Program-made: the position numbers and the translations under genes
The notes under the pieces: model-generated
Databases searched by the model: none
Told to the model about the DNA's origin: nothing
What the model saw: only the letters and a program-made list of their open reading frames with translations
Shown: positions 17,358 through 25,595 of the stretch, one piece after another
Numbering within the stretch: the first letter of the stretch is position 1
Layout: each line of letters begins with the position of its first letter
Source of the DNA: DATKDF01 sp963752045
GTDB taxonomy: Bacteria; Acidobacteriota; Vicinamibacteria; Vicinamibacterales; SCN-69-37
Assembly (NCBI GenBank): GCA_963752045.1
Contig: CAVVWN010000004.1
Location: 62,001 to 126,000, forward strand
Reading direction: 5' to 3'
DNA: 64,000 nucleotides

Positions 17358-18695
17358 TCAGGGCCGGCCTGCACGAATCAAATAGAAACTGGTCTGCCGG
17401 CCGTCCACCCAGTCCCATCCGCCGGCGAGGAGCGCGGCGTCTTCCTCGAGGGCAAACCGGACGGCCTGTCCGTCCCACTCGGGCACCTCATGACGGACGT
17501 TCAGCTCGATCGAATGCCAGGTGTTCGGACGGAACACATATTCGCCGCGCACGGGCACGCCCGTCTGGTAGTCGGTCATGCCGATGGGCGGCCCGGCCGC
17601 GTGTCCGTGGTAGCCGATGGGATGGCAGTAGATCGACGGCGTGAGCCCTTCGGCCCGTGCCGCGGCCAGCGCTCCGGCCAGCGCCGCGTTGCCCGACTCG
17701 CCGATCTTCGCGTGGGCCATCGTCAGATCCTGAAGCCGGTTGGCGGCGGCAAGCCCCGCGACGAGGCCGGCCGGCGCCTCCGTCTCGCCCGGCTTGAGCA
17801 CGTACGCGTTGTGCTGGGTGTCGGTCGAGAAGCCCAGGTACACGAGGCCGAAATCGGTGTGCAGCATGTCGCCGGGCAGGATGATCCGCGAATCGGGGAC
17901 CTGGCCGCCCTGCCGCTGAATGCTCACCGACGGGTGAAACCACGATCCCAGGCCGAGCTCGGCCACCCGCTGGCGCATCCACCACGCCACGTCGTCGGTG
18001 GTCGTCACGCCGGGCGTGATCACGGCATTCGAGAAGGCCTCCCGGATGACGCGGTGCGCCACGGTCATCACATGCCGATAGGCGGCGGTCTCTTCCGGGA
18101 GCTTGGCTTCGAGCCAGCCGACGGCCAGCATCTCCGCGCTTCGCACGCGGCGCCCGTACTCGGGACCGAGCGCGCCCATCAGCTGGTCTCGCTCGTTGGC
18201 CGTCAGGCCGTCGGCGTGGTTCCACGCGTTCGACACGTTGATGCCGATGGCCGCCGGGTTGCGCTCCTCGACGAGCTTCCGGAGGCCGTCCCACTGGCCG
18301 TCGTTCGGCGTCGGGACGACCGTGAAGAGCCCGTCGTAGTCGAACCGGCCGATCGACAGCCGGTCGACCCGGTCGCCCCGGTCCGCGAATACGAGGATGG
18401 TCCGTCGCCGCGACGAGAAAGTCGTTGGCGGCGCCATCGACCGGAACACCGGGTCGTCGTTGTACTCGCGTGAGACGACGACCCACATGTCGATGCGCTC
18501 GCGGCGCATCAGCTCGGGCAGCAGCGTGTCGAAGCGTCGCTCGATCCACGTCCTCACGAGCGCGGCCTGCTCGCGGTGGGTGAGCACGCGGTCGGACGGG
18601 AAGTCCTGCGCGAGATCGGTGACGGCCCGAAGCGGCATCGAACCTGCCGCGATGAGGGCCGTGAGGATCAGTGCGGTGGTCGTCGGTCGCGTCAT
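17358..18695 (-). CDS. secreted M24 family metallopeptidase (Xaa-Pro aminopeptidase-like)
   Basis: 445 residues with a Sec signal (TALILTALIAAGSMPLRA). An N-terminal creatinase-like domain (about 40-200) precedes the pita-bread catalytic domain. The five metal ligands can be traced: Asp in HTDFGLVYLG, Asp in STDTQ, His in CHPIGYHGHAAG, Glu in SIELNV and Glu in RFALEEDA. It probably removes N-terminal residues before proline from peptides outside the cytoplasm using two metal ions. The ATG at 18695 has AGAGGTGAAG before it. The divergently transcribed amino-acid permease 73 bases away would suit import of the products. An open frame extends far upstream, but it is antisense to the permease and not real. 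Confidence 0.86.
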   Translation of the reverse strand: MTRPTTTALILTALIAAGSMPLRAVTDLAQDFPSDRVLTHREQAALVRTWIERRFDTLLPELMRRERIDMWVVVSREYNDDPVFRSMAPPTTFSSRRRTILVFADRGDRVDRLSIGRFDYDGLFTVVPTPNDGQWDGLRKLVEERNPAAIGINVSNAWNHADGLTANERDQLMGALGPEYGRRVRSAEMLAVGWLEAKLPEETAAYRHVMTVAHRVIREAFSNAVITPGVTTTDDVAWWMRQRVAELGLGSWFHPSVSIQRQGGQVPDSRIILPGDMLHTDFGLVYLGFSTDTQHNAYVLKPGETEAPAGLVAGLAAANRLQDLTMAHAKIGESGNAALAGALAAARAEGLTPSIYCHPIGYHGHAAGPPIGMTDYQTGVPVRGEYVFRPNTWHSIELNVRHEVPEWDGQAVRFALEEDAALLAGGWDWVDGRQTSFYLIRAGRP

Positions 18696-18767
18696 CTTCA
18701 CCTCTCCGGCCGGGAGATTCCCCGTTTCCCGGCGCCGGCGTTCGATGATACAACCACGGCACATCCG

Positions 18768-20042
18768 ATGGCCGAAACCTCCGGACAGCCGACGCTGCGG
18801 CGCGCCTTGGGCAAGTGGGATCTCACCGGCGTCGGCATCAACCAGGTGATCGGCAGCGGCATCTTCCTGCTGCCGGCGGCACTGGCGGCCCAGGTTGGCG
18901 GGTGGAGCTGGATTGCCGTCGCGCTCGTGGCGCTTCTCGCCCTCTTCATCGCCCTCAATTTTGCCGAGGCCAGCAGCCGGTTCGAAGGCACCGGCGGGGC
19001 CTACCTCTACACCCGCGCGGCGTTCGGCCGGTTCGTCAGCTTTGAGGTGGGATGGATGCTGTGGGTGGCCCGTGCCACGAGCTGGGCGTCGGTCGTCAAT
19101 GGGCTCGCCGACGCGCTGGGCTACTACTGGGCCGGCGCGACGAGCGGGGTGCTGCGCGCGGCGATCATCACCACGGTCGTGCTGGCGATCATGTTCGTCA
19201 ACATCCGCGGCATCCGCCAGAGCGCCATCGTCGTCAACGCGCTCACGTGGGCGAAGCTCACGCCGCTCGTCATCTTCATCCTCGTGGGCCTGCCGTTCGT
19301 GGCCTCCGAGGCCCTCGTGCCGGCAGGCGCGCCCACCTGGGCGCAGGTGTCCACGTCCGCGCTGCTCCTGATCTTCGCGTTCGGCGGCTACGAGACCATC
19401 CCGGTGCCGGCCGGGGAAGCGAAAGACCCGAGGCGGGCCGTGCCGTTCGCGATGATTGCCACCGTGCTCGTGGTGGCCGTGCTCATGATCTTCGTGCAGG
19501 TCGTCGCGCTCGGCACGCTGCCAGGGCTCGCGGCGTCCCGCACGCCGCTCGCCGACGCCTCCGTGCTGTTCATGGGTGGGGCGGGCGCGCTGCTCATGAC
19601 GGTGGGTGCGACGATTTCCATGACCGGCAACAACATGGGCCAGGCGCTGTCCGGCTCGCGCAATCTGTACGCGCTCGCCGAACAAGGGGATCTGCCGCGC
19701 ATCTTCGGCCGCGTGCACCCGCGTTTCCACACGCCCGACTTCGCCATCGTCTTCACGTCGGTCGTCGCGCTGGTGCTGGCCTTCTCCGGGAGCTTCGCCA
19801 CCATGGCCGCGGCGAGCGCCGTGGCCCGCCTGCTCGTCTATGCGGGCACGTGCGCGTCGGTGCTCGTGCTGCGGCGCGAAGGCCGCGCGTCGTTCACGAT
19901 TCCAGGCGGACCGGTCGTTCCCGTCGTCGCGCTCGCCGTGTCGGTGGCGATCCTCTACGGCGCGAGCGGGCTGCAACTCCAGGTGGGACTCGGGGCGGTG
20001 GCCCTCGGCGCGGTGCTCTATCTGGTGGCCAGGAGCCGATGA
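18768..20042 (+). CDS. amino acid permease (APC superfamily)
   Basis: 424 residues, about 12 membrane helices. Typical APC start GKWDLTGVGINQVIGSGIFL with the unwound helix-1 substrate loop (GSGIF), then GGAYLYTRAAFGRFV and, in helix 6, FAFGGYETIPVPAGEAKDPRR, also a family signature. It should import amino acids or small amines with H+ or Na+. The ATG at 18768 begins the first conserved block; a longer open frame reaches back over the divergent M24 gene and is not used. Its gene abuts the SixA-like phosphatase gene, 28 bases downstream. Confidence 0.9.
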   Translation: MAETSGQPTLRRALGKWDLTGVGINQVIGSGIFLLPAALAAQVGGWSWIAVALVALLALFIALNFAEASSRFEGTGGAYLYTRAAFGRFVSFEVGWMLWVARATSWASVVNGLADALGYYWAGATSGVLRAAIITTVVLAIMFVNIRGIRQSAIVVNALTWAKLTPLVIFILVGLPFVASEALVPAGAPTWAQVSTSALLLIFAFGGYETIPVPAGEAKDPRRAVPFAMIATVLVVAVLMIFVQVVALGTLPGLAASRTPLADASVLFMGGAGALLMTVGATISMTGNNMGQALSGSRNLYALAEQGDLPRIFGRVHPRFHTPDFAIVFTSVVALVLAFSGSFATMAAASAVARLLVYAGTCASVLVLRREGRASFTIPGGPVVPVVALAVSVAILYGASGLQLQVGLGAVALGAVLYLVARSR

Positions 20043-20070
20043 TGCGCTTCGGCGCGCGGGTGGATTGCTG

Positions 20071-20601
20071 ATGACACAGAGTGGACGACGAATTTTGCAG
20101 GTTCGCTTGATTGCGGTGGCGCTCGCCCTGGCCTGCCTGACGCCGGCCTCGGCTGCGGCGCAGCAGATCATCTATCTCGTGCGGCACGCCGAGCGCGCCG
20201 ACCAGGCGGCGCCGGGTGGCGCGATGCAGGCGCAAACCGACCCCCTCCTTTCAGCCGAGGGGGAGGCCAGGGCGCGGCGACTCGCGGCGATGCTCAAGGA
20301 TGCCGGCATCTCTGCCGTTTACGCGACCGAGTACCGCCGGACGCAGGACACCGTGAAGCCACTGGCTGCCGCTGTCGGCCTCGAGGTCCGCTCGAACCCG
20401 GCCCGAGACACCGACGGCCTCGTGGCAAGGCTCCGCGCCGAGCATGCCGCAGACGTCGTGCTCGTCGCCGGCCATTCGAACACCGTGCCCGCCATCATCA
20501 AGGCCCTCGGCGGCCCGGACCTGACGATCGCCGAGATGGAGTACGACAACCTCTTCGTCTTCGTCCCCGCCACGCGCACGCTGTCCCGAATCAGGTTCTA
20601 G
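20071..20601 (+). CDS. exported histidine phosphatase (SixA/phosphoglycerate mutase-like)
   Basis: 176 residues with a signal peptide (LIAVALALACLTPASAAAQQ). Histidine phosphatase motifs: YLVRHAERAD with the catalytic His, VYATEYRRTQDT, and VLVAGHSNTVPAI with the second His. Removes phosphate from an unknown extracytoplasmic substrate through a phosphohistidine. The ATG at 20071 is the start that directly begins the signal peptide; the preceding in-frame codons overlap the permease. Confidence 0.85.
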   Translation: MTQSGRRILQVRLIAVALALACLTPASAAAQQIIYLVRHAERADQAAPGGAMQAQTDPLLSAEGEARARRLAAMLKDAGISAVYATEYRRTQDTVKPLAAAVGLEVRSNPARDTDGLVARLRAEHAADVVLVAGHSNTVPAIIKALGGPDLTIAEMEYDNLFVFVPATRTLSRIRF

Positions 20602-20643
20602 AGCCGTTGGCTTCGGCATCTGGCTTCCGATCCTGATCGGGTC

Positions 20644-20649
20644 TATAAT
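20644..20649 (+). promoter_or_regulatory. -10 element TATAAT upstream of the sigma-54 activator gene
   Basis: TATAAT lies 18 bases before the GTG at 20667, with TGGCTT 17 bases further upstream as a weak -35. The predicted RNA would begin about 10 bases before the start codon, so translation would be nearly leaderless; no ribosome site is visible. Confidence 0.5.
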
Positions 20650-20666
20650 TCCGATTCGGAACTTCT

Positions 20667-22103
20667 GTGCTGATTCGCGTGCTTCTGGCCGTCGACCCGC
20701 CGGCCGTTCGCCGCCGGCTGGCCCGGCTCATTCGGGCGCCCGGTGTCGAGGTCTCCGAGACGTCGGCGCGCACCCGGCTCTGGGAGCGTCTCACCCACCA
20801 GGATGCGGACCTCGTCGTGCTGGGAACCGGCGACGGCGCCGAATCGGCCGGGAACCTCATCACCTCCGTCCGCGGGCTTCCCGACCATCCGGAGATCATC
20901 GTCGTCCGCCCCCGCGAGGATGCCTCCGAGCGCGCGCGGTTGCTGGCTTCGGGGTGCCTGGCCGTACTCTGGCTCGGCCTTCCCGACCAGATGCTCGCCG
21001 AGACATTGGGCGTCTTCCTCGCCCGTCGGCGCGACGATGCGCTGAGGCGGTTGCGCGCGGACCGGGCGGGCGAGCGGCAGAGCCTCAGCGACTTCATCTA
21101 CGTGAGCCCGGCCATGCAGCGGTTCCTCGCGCTTGCCCGCCGCGTGGTCTCGTCCAACAGCGCGCTGCTCATCCTCGGCGAGACGGGCGTCGGCAAGGAA
21201 CGGCTGGCGCGGGCCATTCACTCCGAGAGCCCGCGGGCCGAGGGGCCCTTTCTGGCCGTCAACTGCGGCGCGCTGCCCGAGAGCCTGCTCGAATCGGAGC
21301 TGTTCGGGCACGAAGAGGGCGCCTTCACAGGCGCCACGCGCGCCCATCGCGGCTACTTCGAGATGGCGCACCGCGGCACCATCTTTCTCGACGAGATCGG
21401 CGAGTTGCCCGCGCACGTGCAGGTGAAGCTGCTGCGCATCCTCGAGGACCGGCAGGTGCGCCGTGTGGGCGGCGAGCGGCCGGTGCGCGTGGACGTGCGC
21501 GTGATGGCGGCCACCAATCGCGACCTCGAAGCCGAGCTCAAGGCACGCCGCTTCCGGTCGGACCTCTACTTCAGGCTGGCCGTCGTCACGCTCACCGTCC
21601 CGGCGCTCCGCGACCGCCGGGAGGACATTGCGCTCCTCGCCCGTCACTATCTCGACCACTTCCGCGCCCTGCTCGGTCGGCCGGTCGTCGCCATTTCGGC
21701 CGAGGCCGTCGAGGCGCTCGTGTCGTACGACTGGCCGGGCAACGTGCGGGAGCTCATCAACGTCATGGAGCGCGCCGTGCTTCTCTGCCACGGCACCGAG
21801 CTGGGCCTGGCGGACCTGCCTCCGTCGGTCGTGGCCGGCCGCGCGGGTGCCGGCCAGGCGGACGCCGGCGTTGCCACGCTCGTCGACCCGTTGCTCTTCG
21901 ACCGGCCGCTGCTCGAGGCGCGCAACCGGATGCTGGCGAGTTTCGAGCGCCGCTATCTCGAGCGGCTCCTCGCCGCCACGGGAGGCCGCATTGCCGAGAC
22001 GGCCGAGAAGGCCGGCGTGAATCCCAGGACGCTCTTCGACATGCTCCAGAGGCACGGTCTCGACAAGCGCGTGTTCAAGCGGCAGGGAGCTTCGGGTCGC
22101 TAG
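20667..22103 (+). CDS. sigma-54-dependent transcriptional activator with degenerate receiver domain
   Basis: 478 residues in NtrC-like order. Residues 1-~120 have receiver-domain shape but lack the phosphorylation machinery: the acceptor Asp position reads VVLGTGD, the switch Thr is Arg (VVRPRED), and the conserved Lys is missing (AVLWLGLP). Residues ~145-380 are a full AAA+ domain: GETGVGKE (Walker A), GAFTGA (sigma-54 contact loop), FLDEIGEL (Walker B) and WPGNVREL. The C-terminus has a Fis-type helix-turn-helix (ETAEKAGVNPRTLFDML). The output machinery is intact, so control is probably by protein contact, ligand or expression level rather than phosphorylation. The next operon has a good sigma-54 promoter at 22209, its most likely target. 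Confidence 0.9.
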   Translation: MLIRVLLAVDPPAVRRRLARLIRAPGVEVSETSARTRLWERLTHQDADLVVLGTGDGAESAGNLITSVRGLPDHPEIIVVRPREDASERARLLASGCLAVLWLGLPDQMLAETLGVFLARRRDDALRRLRADRAGERQSLSDFIYVSPAMQRFLALARRVVSSNSALLILGETGVGKERLARAIHSESPRAEGPFLAVNCGALPESLLESELFGHEEGAFTGATRAHRGYFEMAHRGTIFLDEIGELPAHVQVKLLRILEDRQVRRVGGERPVRVDVRVMAATNRDLEAELKARRFRSDLYFRLAVVTLTVPALRDRREDIALLARHYLDHFRALLGRPVVAISAEAVEALVSYDWPGNVRELINVMERAVLLCHGTELGLADLPPSVVAGRAGAGQADAGVATLVDPLLFDRPLLEARNRMLASFERRYLERLLAATGGRIAETAEKAGVNPRTLFDMLQRHGLDKRVFKRQGASGR

Positions 22104-22208
22104 ACCCGAAAATTACCCGATCCGGCCGGGTCGCACGGAACGCCACTGATTCTCGTAAGTACATGTCTCTTAATGCGATAATGCCTCCCTGAAGGTCGCT
22201 CGCATTGC

Positions 22209-22224
22209 TGGCAGGTCTCTTGCT
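22209..22224 (+). promoter_or_regulatory. sigma-54 (-24/-12) promoter of the L,D-transpeptidase operon
   Basis: TGGCAGGTCTCTTGCT matches the sigma-54 consensus TGGCACG-N4-TTGCW at all but two weakly conserved positions, with exactly 10 bases between the GG and GC pairs. Transcription would start near 22236, leaving a ~115-base leader with a CCGGCCC-GAG-GGCCGGG hairpin (about 22287-22305) before the lipoprotein ATG at 22351. The activator gene for sigma-54 promoters ends 105 bases upstream. Confidence 0.65.
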
Positions 22225-22350
22225 ATCTCAGAACGTGTCGCCACCGCTGCGGCTGGGCCGCGGTGTGTCGGCACGGGCGATGTTCCGGCCCGAGGGCCGG
22301 GTCGCTTCGACGGATTCGAGTTTTCCATTCTGAGAGAGAGAGAAGAAGCC

Positions 22351-22953
22351 ATGCGTCATCGTTCATTTGCAGCGTTCGCATTCATCGGGTTCGTCTCGGC
22401 CGTGGCCGCCGGATGCGCCGAGGTCCCCCAGGCTGATGTCGACGCGGCGAAGGCCACCGTCGAGCAGGCCCAGGCTGCCGGAGCGGCCGAGTACGCCTCG
22501 GAGTCGTTCCGCATGGTGCAGGAGGCGCAGACCGCGCTCGACGCCGAACTGGCCGCCCAGGCAGACAAGTTCGCCCTGACCCGTTCGTACGGCAAGGCGA
22601 CCGAGCTTGCCACGGCCCTCAAGGCCGCCGGTGAGAAGGCTGCCGCCGACGCGGCCGCCGGTCGCGAAGCGGCCCGCAACGAGGCGATGACCGTCATCGC
22701 CGACGCGAAGGCCGCGCTCACGGCTGCCCAGGAGAAGCTCGCCAAGGCTCCCAAGGGCAAGGGCACCGCGCAGGACCTGGCGGCGCTCAAGGCCGATCTC
22801 GACACGGCCGCCGCGTCGATCACCGAAGCCGAGACGGCGTTTGTCGCCGACGCGTATCTTGACGCCAAGGCGAAGGCCGAGGCGGCGAAGGCCGCCTGCG
22901 CCAACGTCGTCGCGGCCGTCGATCAGGCCATCGCCGCCAGAGGCGGCCGCTAG
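22351..22953 (+). CDS. alanine-rich coiled-coil lipoprotein
   Basis: 200 residues. A lipoprotein signal ends in VAAGC (about residue 22), so the mature protein is lipid-anchored. The rest is almost entirely helical and rich in Ala, Lys and Glu (DAAKATVEQAQAAG, AALTAAQEKLAKA), with heptad-like spacing, resembling DUF4398-type envelope proteins. It has no catalytic motif. It is the first gene behind the sigma-54 promoter, three bases before an L,D-transpeptidase gene whose N-terminal half is also coiled coil, so the two may bind each other along the cell wall. The ATG is preceded by GAGAGAGAGAAG. Confidence 0.75.
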   Translation: MRHRSFAAFAFIGFVSAVAAGCAEVPQADVDAAKATVEQAQAAGAAEYASESFRMVQEAQTALDAELAAQADKFALTRSYGKATELATALKAAGEKAAADAAAGREAARNEAMTVIADAKAALTAAQEKLAKAPKGKGTAQDLAALKADLDTAAASITEAETAFVADAYLDAKAKAEAAKAACANVVAAVDQAIAARGGR

Positions 22954-22956
22954 GGT

Positions 22957-24129
22957 ATGCGTTCCCGGCGAGCCTCCTCGTCTTCTCGCCGGAGTTGGAT
23001 GTGGGCTGCGGTTGCGACCATGTCGGTCGCGGCCGTGGCCCTTTTCTTGTTTCTGGTCGGCCGAAGTCGGGCTGAGGCCTCAGACCTCGTCGCACGAAGC
23101 GCCGCGACGGCCGTCGAAGCGGCGCACCGGGCCGGCGCGCGTGACTGGGCGAGCGAGGAGCTGGCCGAGGCCGAGCGCGAGCTTCGCGAGGCCCAGATCG
23201 AGCGGCGCCGCCAGGACGTTCGCTGGTGGGTGCCCGACTACGGCGTCGCCGAAGCGCGGTGGCGCGCGGCCGAATCGACGGCGTCAGCGGCGGTCGCCGC
23301 CTCCGCCAGCCGCCGCGCGCAGGCGGTTTCCGGCGCCGAGGCGAGCATTGCCGCGGCCGACGAGGCCGTTGCCGGAAGCACGAGGCTCTCGGCAACGGTC
23401 CACGTCGGGGCCAGTGGGCTCCGCGTGCTGGCCGAGGCGAGATTGCGGCTGAGCGAAGCGCGGATCTACCAACGCGCCGCCAACTTCACCCAGGCCGCGG
23501 CGAGCGCCGACCAGGCCTTCGCGCTCACGCAGCGGATGAACGCCCACGCCACCGACGCGGTGAGGCGATACGCCGATGCCGCGCTCGTGCGGACCTGGCA
23601 GCAGTGGAAGCACGAGACGATCGACTGGTCGCGGCGCGAGAAACGCGCGGCCGTCGTCGTCGCCAAGGAAGAACATCGCGTGACGCTCTACGTCAATGGC
23701 ACGGTGGCGAAGGTGTACGAAGCCGACCTCGGGTTCAACTGGGTCTCCGACAAGCTGCTCTCGGGCGACGGGGCGACGCCGGAAGGGCGTTATCGCGTCA
23801 TCCAGGAGAAGCGCGGCGGAGCCACGCTCTATTACAAGGCACTTCTGCTCGACTACCCGAACGCGCTCGACCGCCGCGAATTCCAGGCCGCCATGCGCGG
23901 CCGGAAGATCCCGGCTGGGTCGGGCATCGGCGGGCTCATCGAGATCCACGGCGAGGGCGGCCGCGGCGAGGACTGGACGAAAGGATGCATCGCGCTCCGC
24001 AACCGCGACATCGACGAGCTGATGCGGTTTGTCGGTAACGGCACGCCCGTGACCATCATCGGCAGTGACGGCGCCGGAGCGCTCGCCTTGCTTGCCGCCG
24101 AGGCTCGGCCGGGAGGTCTCGAGCGATGA
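22957..24129 (+). CDS. membrane-anchored L,D-transpeptidase (YkuD) with coiled-coil stalk
   Basis: 390 residues: a membrane helix (about 15-35), a long Ala/Arg-rich coiled coil (about 40-215), then a YkuD catalytic domain (about 230-375). The catalytic motif is complete: IEIHGEGG followed by TKGCIALRNRDID, with the nucleophilic Cys. These enzymes join 3-3 peptide cross-links in peptidoglycan or attach lipoproteins to it, and resist most beta-lactams except carbapenems. The stalk suits reaching from the inner membrane to the wall. Overlaps the next transpeptidase gene by ATGA. Confidence 0.88.
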   Translation: MRSRRASSSSRRSWMWAAVATMSVAAVALFLFLVGRSRAEASDLVARSAATAVEAAHRAGARDWASEELAEAERELREAQIERRRQDVRWWVPDYGVAEARWRAAESTASAAVAASASRRAQAVSGAEASIAAADEAVAGSTRLSATVHVGASGLRVLAEARLRLSEARIYQRAANFTQAAASADQAFALTQRMNAHATDAVRRYADAALVRTWQQWKHETIDWSRREKRAAVVVAKEEHRVTLYVNGTVAKVYEADLGFNWVSDKLLSGDGATPEGRYRVIQEKRGGATLYYKALLLDYPNALDRREFQAAMRGRKIPAGSGIGGLIEIHGEGGRGEDWTKGCIALRNRDIDELMRFVGNGTPVTIIGSDGAGALALLAAEARPGGLER

Positions 24130-24860
24130 GCGGCCTTCGCGCGCGCGTCACCGTGCTGTCGGCGGGGCTGGCGGCCCGGGTACGTGCGGCTCGAGCCTGG
24201 GTGATGCAGTCGCGCGCGCACCAGGCGTCGGCGGCAGGCGTTGCGCTCGTCGTGCTCGTGCTCATGTCGGGAACCGGCTACGGCTACGAGCCGTTCGACG
24301 CTGCCGCGGCCGGCCACGCCGTGTTCGAGACCGCGGCTGACGCGGAGGCGCCGACGGTGACCAGGTTGCGGGCCCGGCAGCGTCAGTTGCGCGCAAGCGT
24401 CGCCCGGTCCACCCCGCGCGGGCGATACATCGTCGTCGACCAGACCAACAACAGGCTGTACCTGCGCGACGCGGAGAAGGTGCTGCTCGACGCCTCCTGC
24501 TCGGCCGGCTCGGGCTTCGTCCTGCGGGAGAGCGGAGAAGGCGGGCGCGAGTGGGTGTTCGACACGCCGCGGGGGCGGTTCGAAGTGCTCACGCGAATCA
24601 AGAACCCGATCTGGCGCAAGCCCGACTGGGCCTTCGTCGAGGAAGGCCAGCCGATTCCGAAACGCGTGGAAGATCGACTCGAGCCCGGCACGCTCGGTGA
24701 GTACGCGCTCTACTTCGGCAACGGCTTCATGATCCACGGCACGCTCTACGAGCGGTTGCTTGGACGAAGCGTCACGCACGGGTGTGTGCGGCTCGGCCGC
24801 GACGACCTGCGCACGCTCTGGGCCAACGCGCCCATCGGGACGGCCATCTACATCTTCTGA
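24126..24860 (+). CDS. L,D-transpeptidase (YkuD)
   Basis: 244 residues with one N-terminal membrane segment (about 36-53) and a YkuD domain starting at YIVVDQTNNRLYLRDAEKV. The active site reads GFMIHGTLYERLLG then THGCVRLGRDDL, a standard HXX14-17[S/T]HGC pattern. It is a second peptidoglycan cross-linking or anchoring enzyme, translationally coupled to the first. Two active transpeptidases of different reach behind one sigma-54 promoter suggest a wall-remodelling response. Confidence 0.9.
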   Translation: MSGLRARVTVLSAGLAARVRAARAWVMQSRAHQASAAGVALVVLVLMSGTGYGYEPFDAAAAGHAVFETAADAEAPTVTRLRARQRQLRASVARSTPRGRYIVVDQTNNRLYLRDAEKVLLDASCSAGSGFVLRESGEGGREWVFDTPRGRFEVLTRIKNPIWRKPDWAFVEEGQPIPKRVEDRLEPGTLGEYALYFGNGFMIHGTLYERLLGRSVTHGCVRLGRDDLRTLWANAPIGTAIYIF

Positions 24861-24898
24861 ACATGCAGGCCTTTCGATCGACGCGGGGCAGGGGCGCG

Positions 24899-25591
24899 AT
24901 GGCACGCGCGATTCTCGGCGTGGCGCTCGCGCTCGCGCTGCCGGCCTCGTGGGCTGGCATGGCCAGGGCGCAATCGGAGCAGCCAGACGAGGCCGAGGTC
25001 GCCCGGTCGCTGACGGTCGAGAACGCGAATCTGGAAGCGCTGCTCGAGCTTGCCAAGGGCGCGGACTTCTATCTCGTGCTGGATCCGGCGGCCGGCACGC
25101 TCCGGCTCATGTTCCGAGGCGCCGAGCTGCGCACGTTTGCCGTCGACGGCGTCCAGGTGGGCTTGCCGCGCGTGGGGTTCATGCGGAGGCAGGCGCCTGC
25201 CGCCTGGCGCGGACGAATCTGGACGGGTGGGGAGCTCGATCCCGGACGCGAAATCGAGCGCGTGCACATCGCCGTGCCGCCTCCCGGCGCCGAGGAAGAA
25301 CCCGAGGCGATCGTCCCGCCGACCCCCGAGGAAGCCTATCCGGCGCCGCTTCGGTACCACCTCGCGTTTCCCGGCGGTCCGGCGCTCGAAATCCGGCCCC
25401 TCGACTCGGCCGAAGACGCCGGCCTGTGGTCGCGATTGGCGTCGTGGTGGGTGAGCTACTGGGGCGATCTCCGGGCCGCGTTCACGACCGAGCCCGACGA
25501 GCGCGTCCGCCTTCGTCTCGAGCTCTCGCCAGAGGAAGCCGGCGCGCTCTACCGCTCCCTCCCGCCGAACATCAGCCTGTTTGTGGTTTGA
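24899..25591 (+). CDS. exported protein resembling the N-terminal half of a YkuD domain, no active site
   Basis: About 230 residues with a signal peptide (ILGVALALALPASWAGMARA). Residues ~45-85 (FYLVLDPAAGTLRLMFRGAE then RTFAVDGVQVG) resemble the first strands of the transpeptidase domain of the preceding gene (YIVVDQTNNRLYLRDAEKV), but there is no HGC motif and no Cys in the mature part. It may be a pseudo-enzyme that binds the same partner, or the likeness may be chance. I chose ATG 24899, with GGGGCAGGGG before it; ATG 24863 is two bases after the previous stop and would add 12 residues. Last gene of the operon; its stop faces the next gene across four bases. Confidence 0.6.
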   Translation: MARAILGVALALALPASWAGMARAQSEQPDEAEVARSLTVENANLEALLELAKGADFYLVLDPAAGTLRLMFRGAELRTFAVDGVQVGLPRVGFMRRQAPAAWRGRIWTGGELDPGREIERVHIAVPPPGAEEEPEAIVPPTPEEAYPAPLRYHLAFPGGPALEIRPLDSAEDAGLWSRLASWWVSYWGDLRAAFTTEPDERVRLRLELSPEEAGALYRSLPPNISLFVV

Positions 25592-25595
25592 GCCG

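Noticed and set aside
20039..20073. tiny ORF MMRFGARVDC overlapping the phosphatase start
   Set aside because: It overlaps the permease stop and the phosphatase ATG by chance-sized overlaps; there is no independent support.
17358..20171. 937-codon leftward frame including the M24 peptidase
   Set aside because: The part upstream of 18695 is antisense to the amino-acid permease and lacks family sequence; the real start has a signal peptide and ribosome site.
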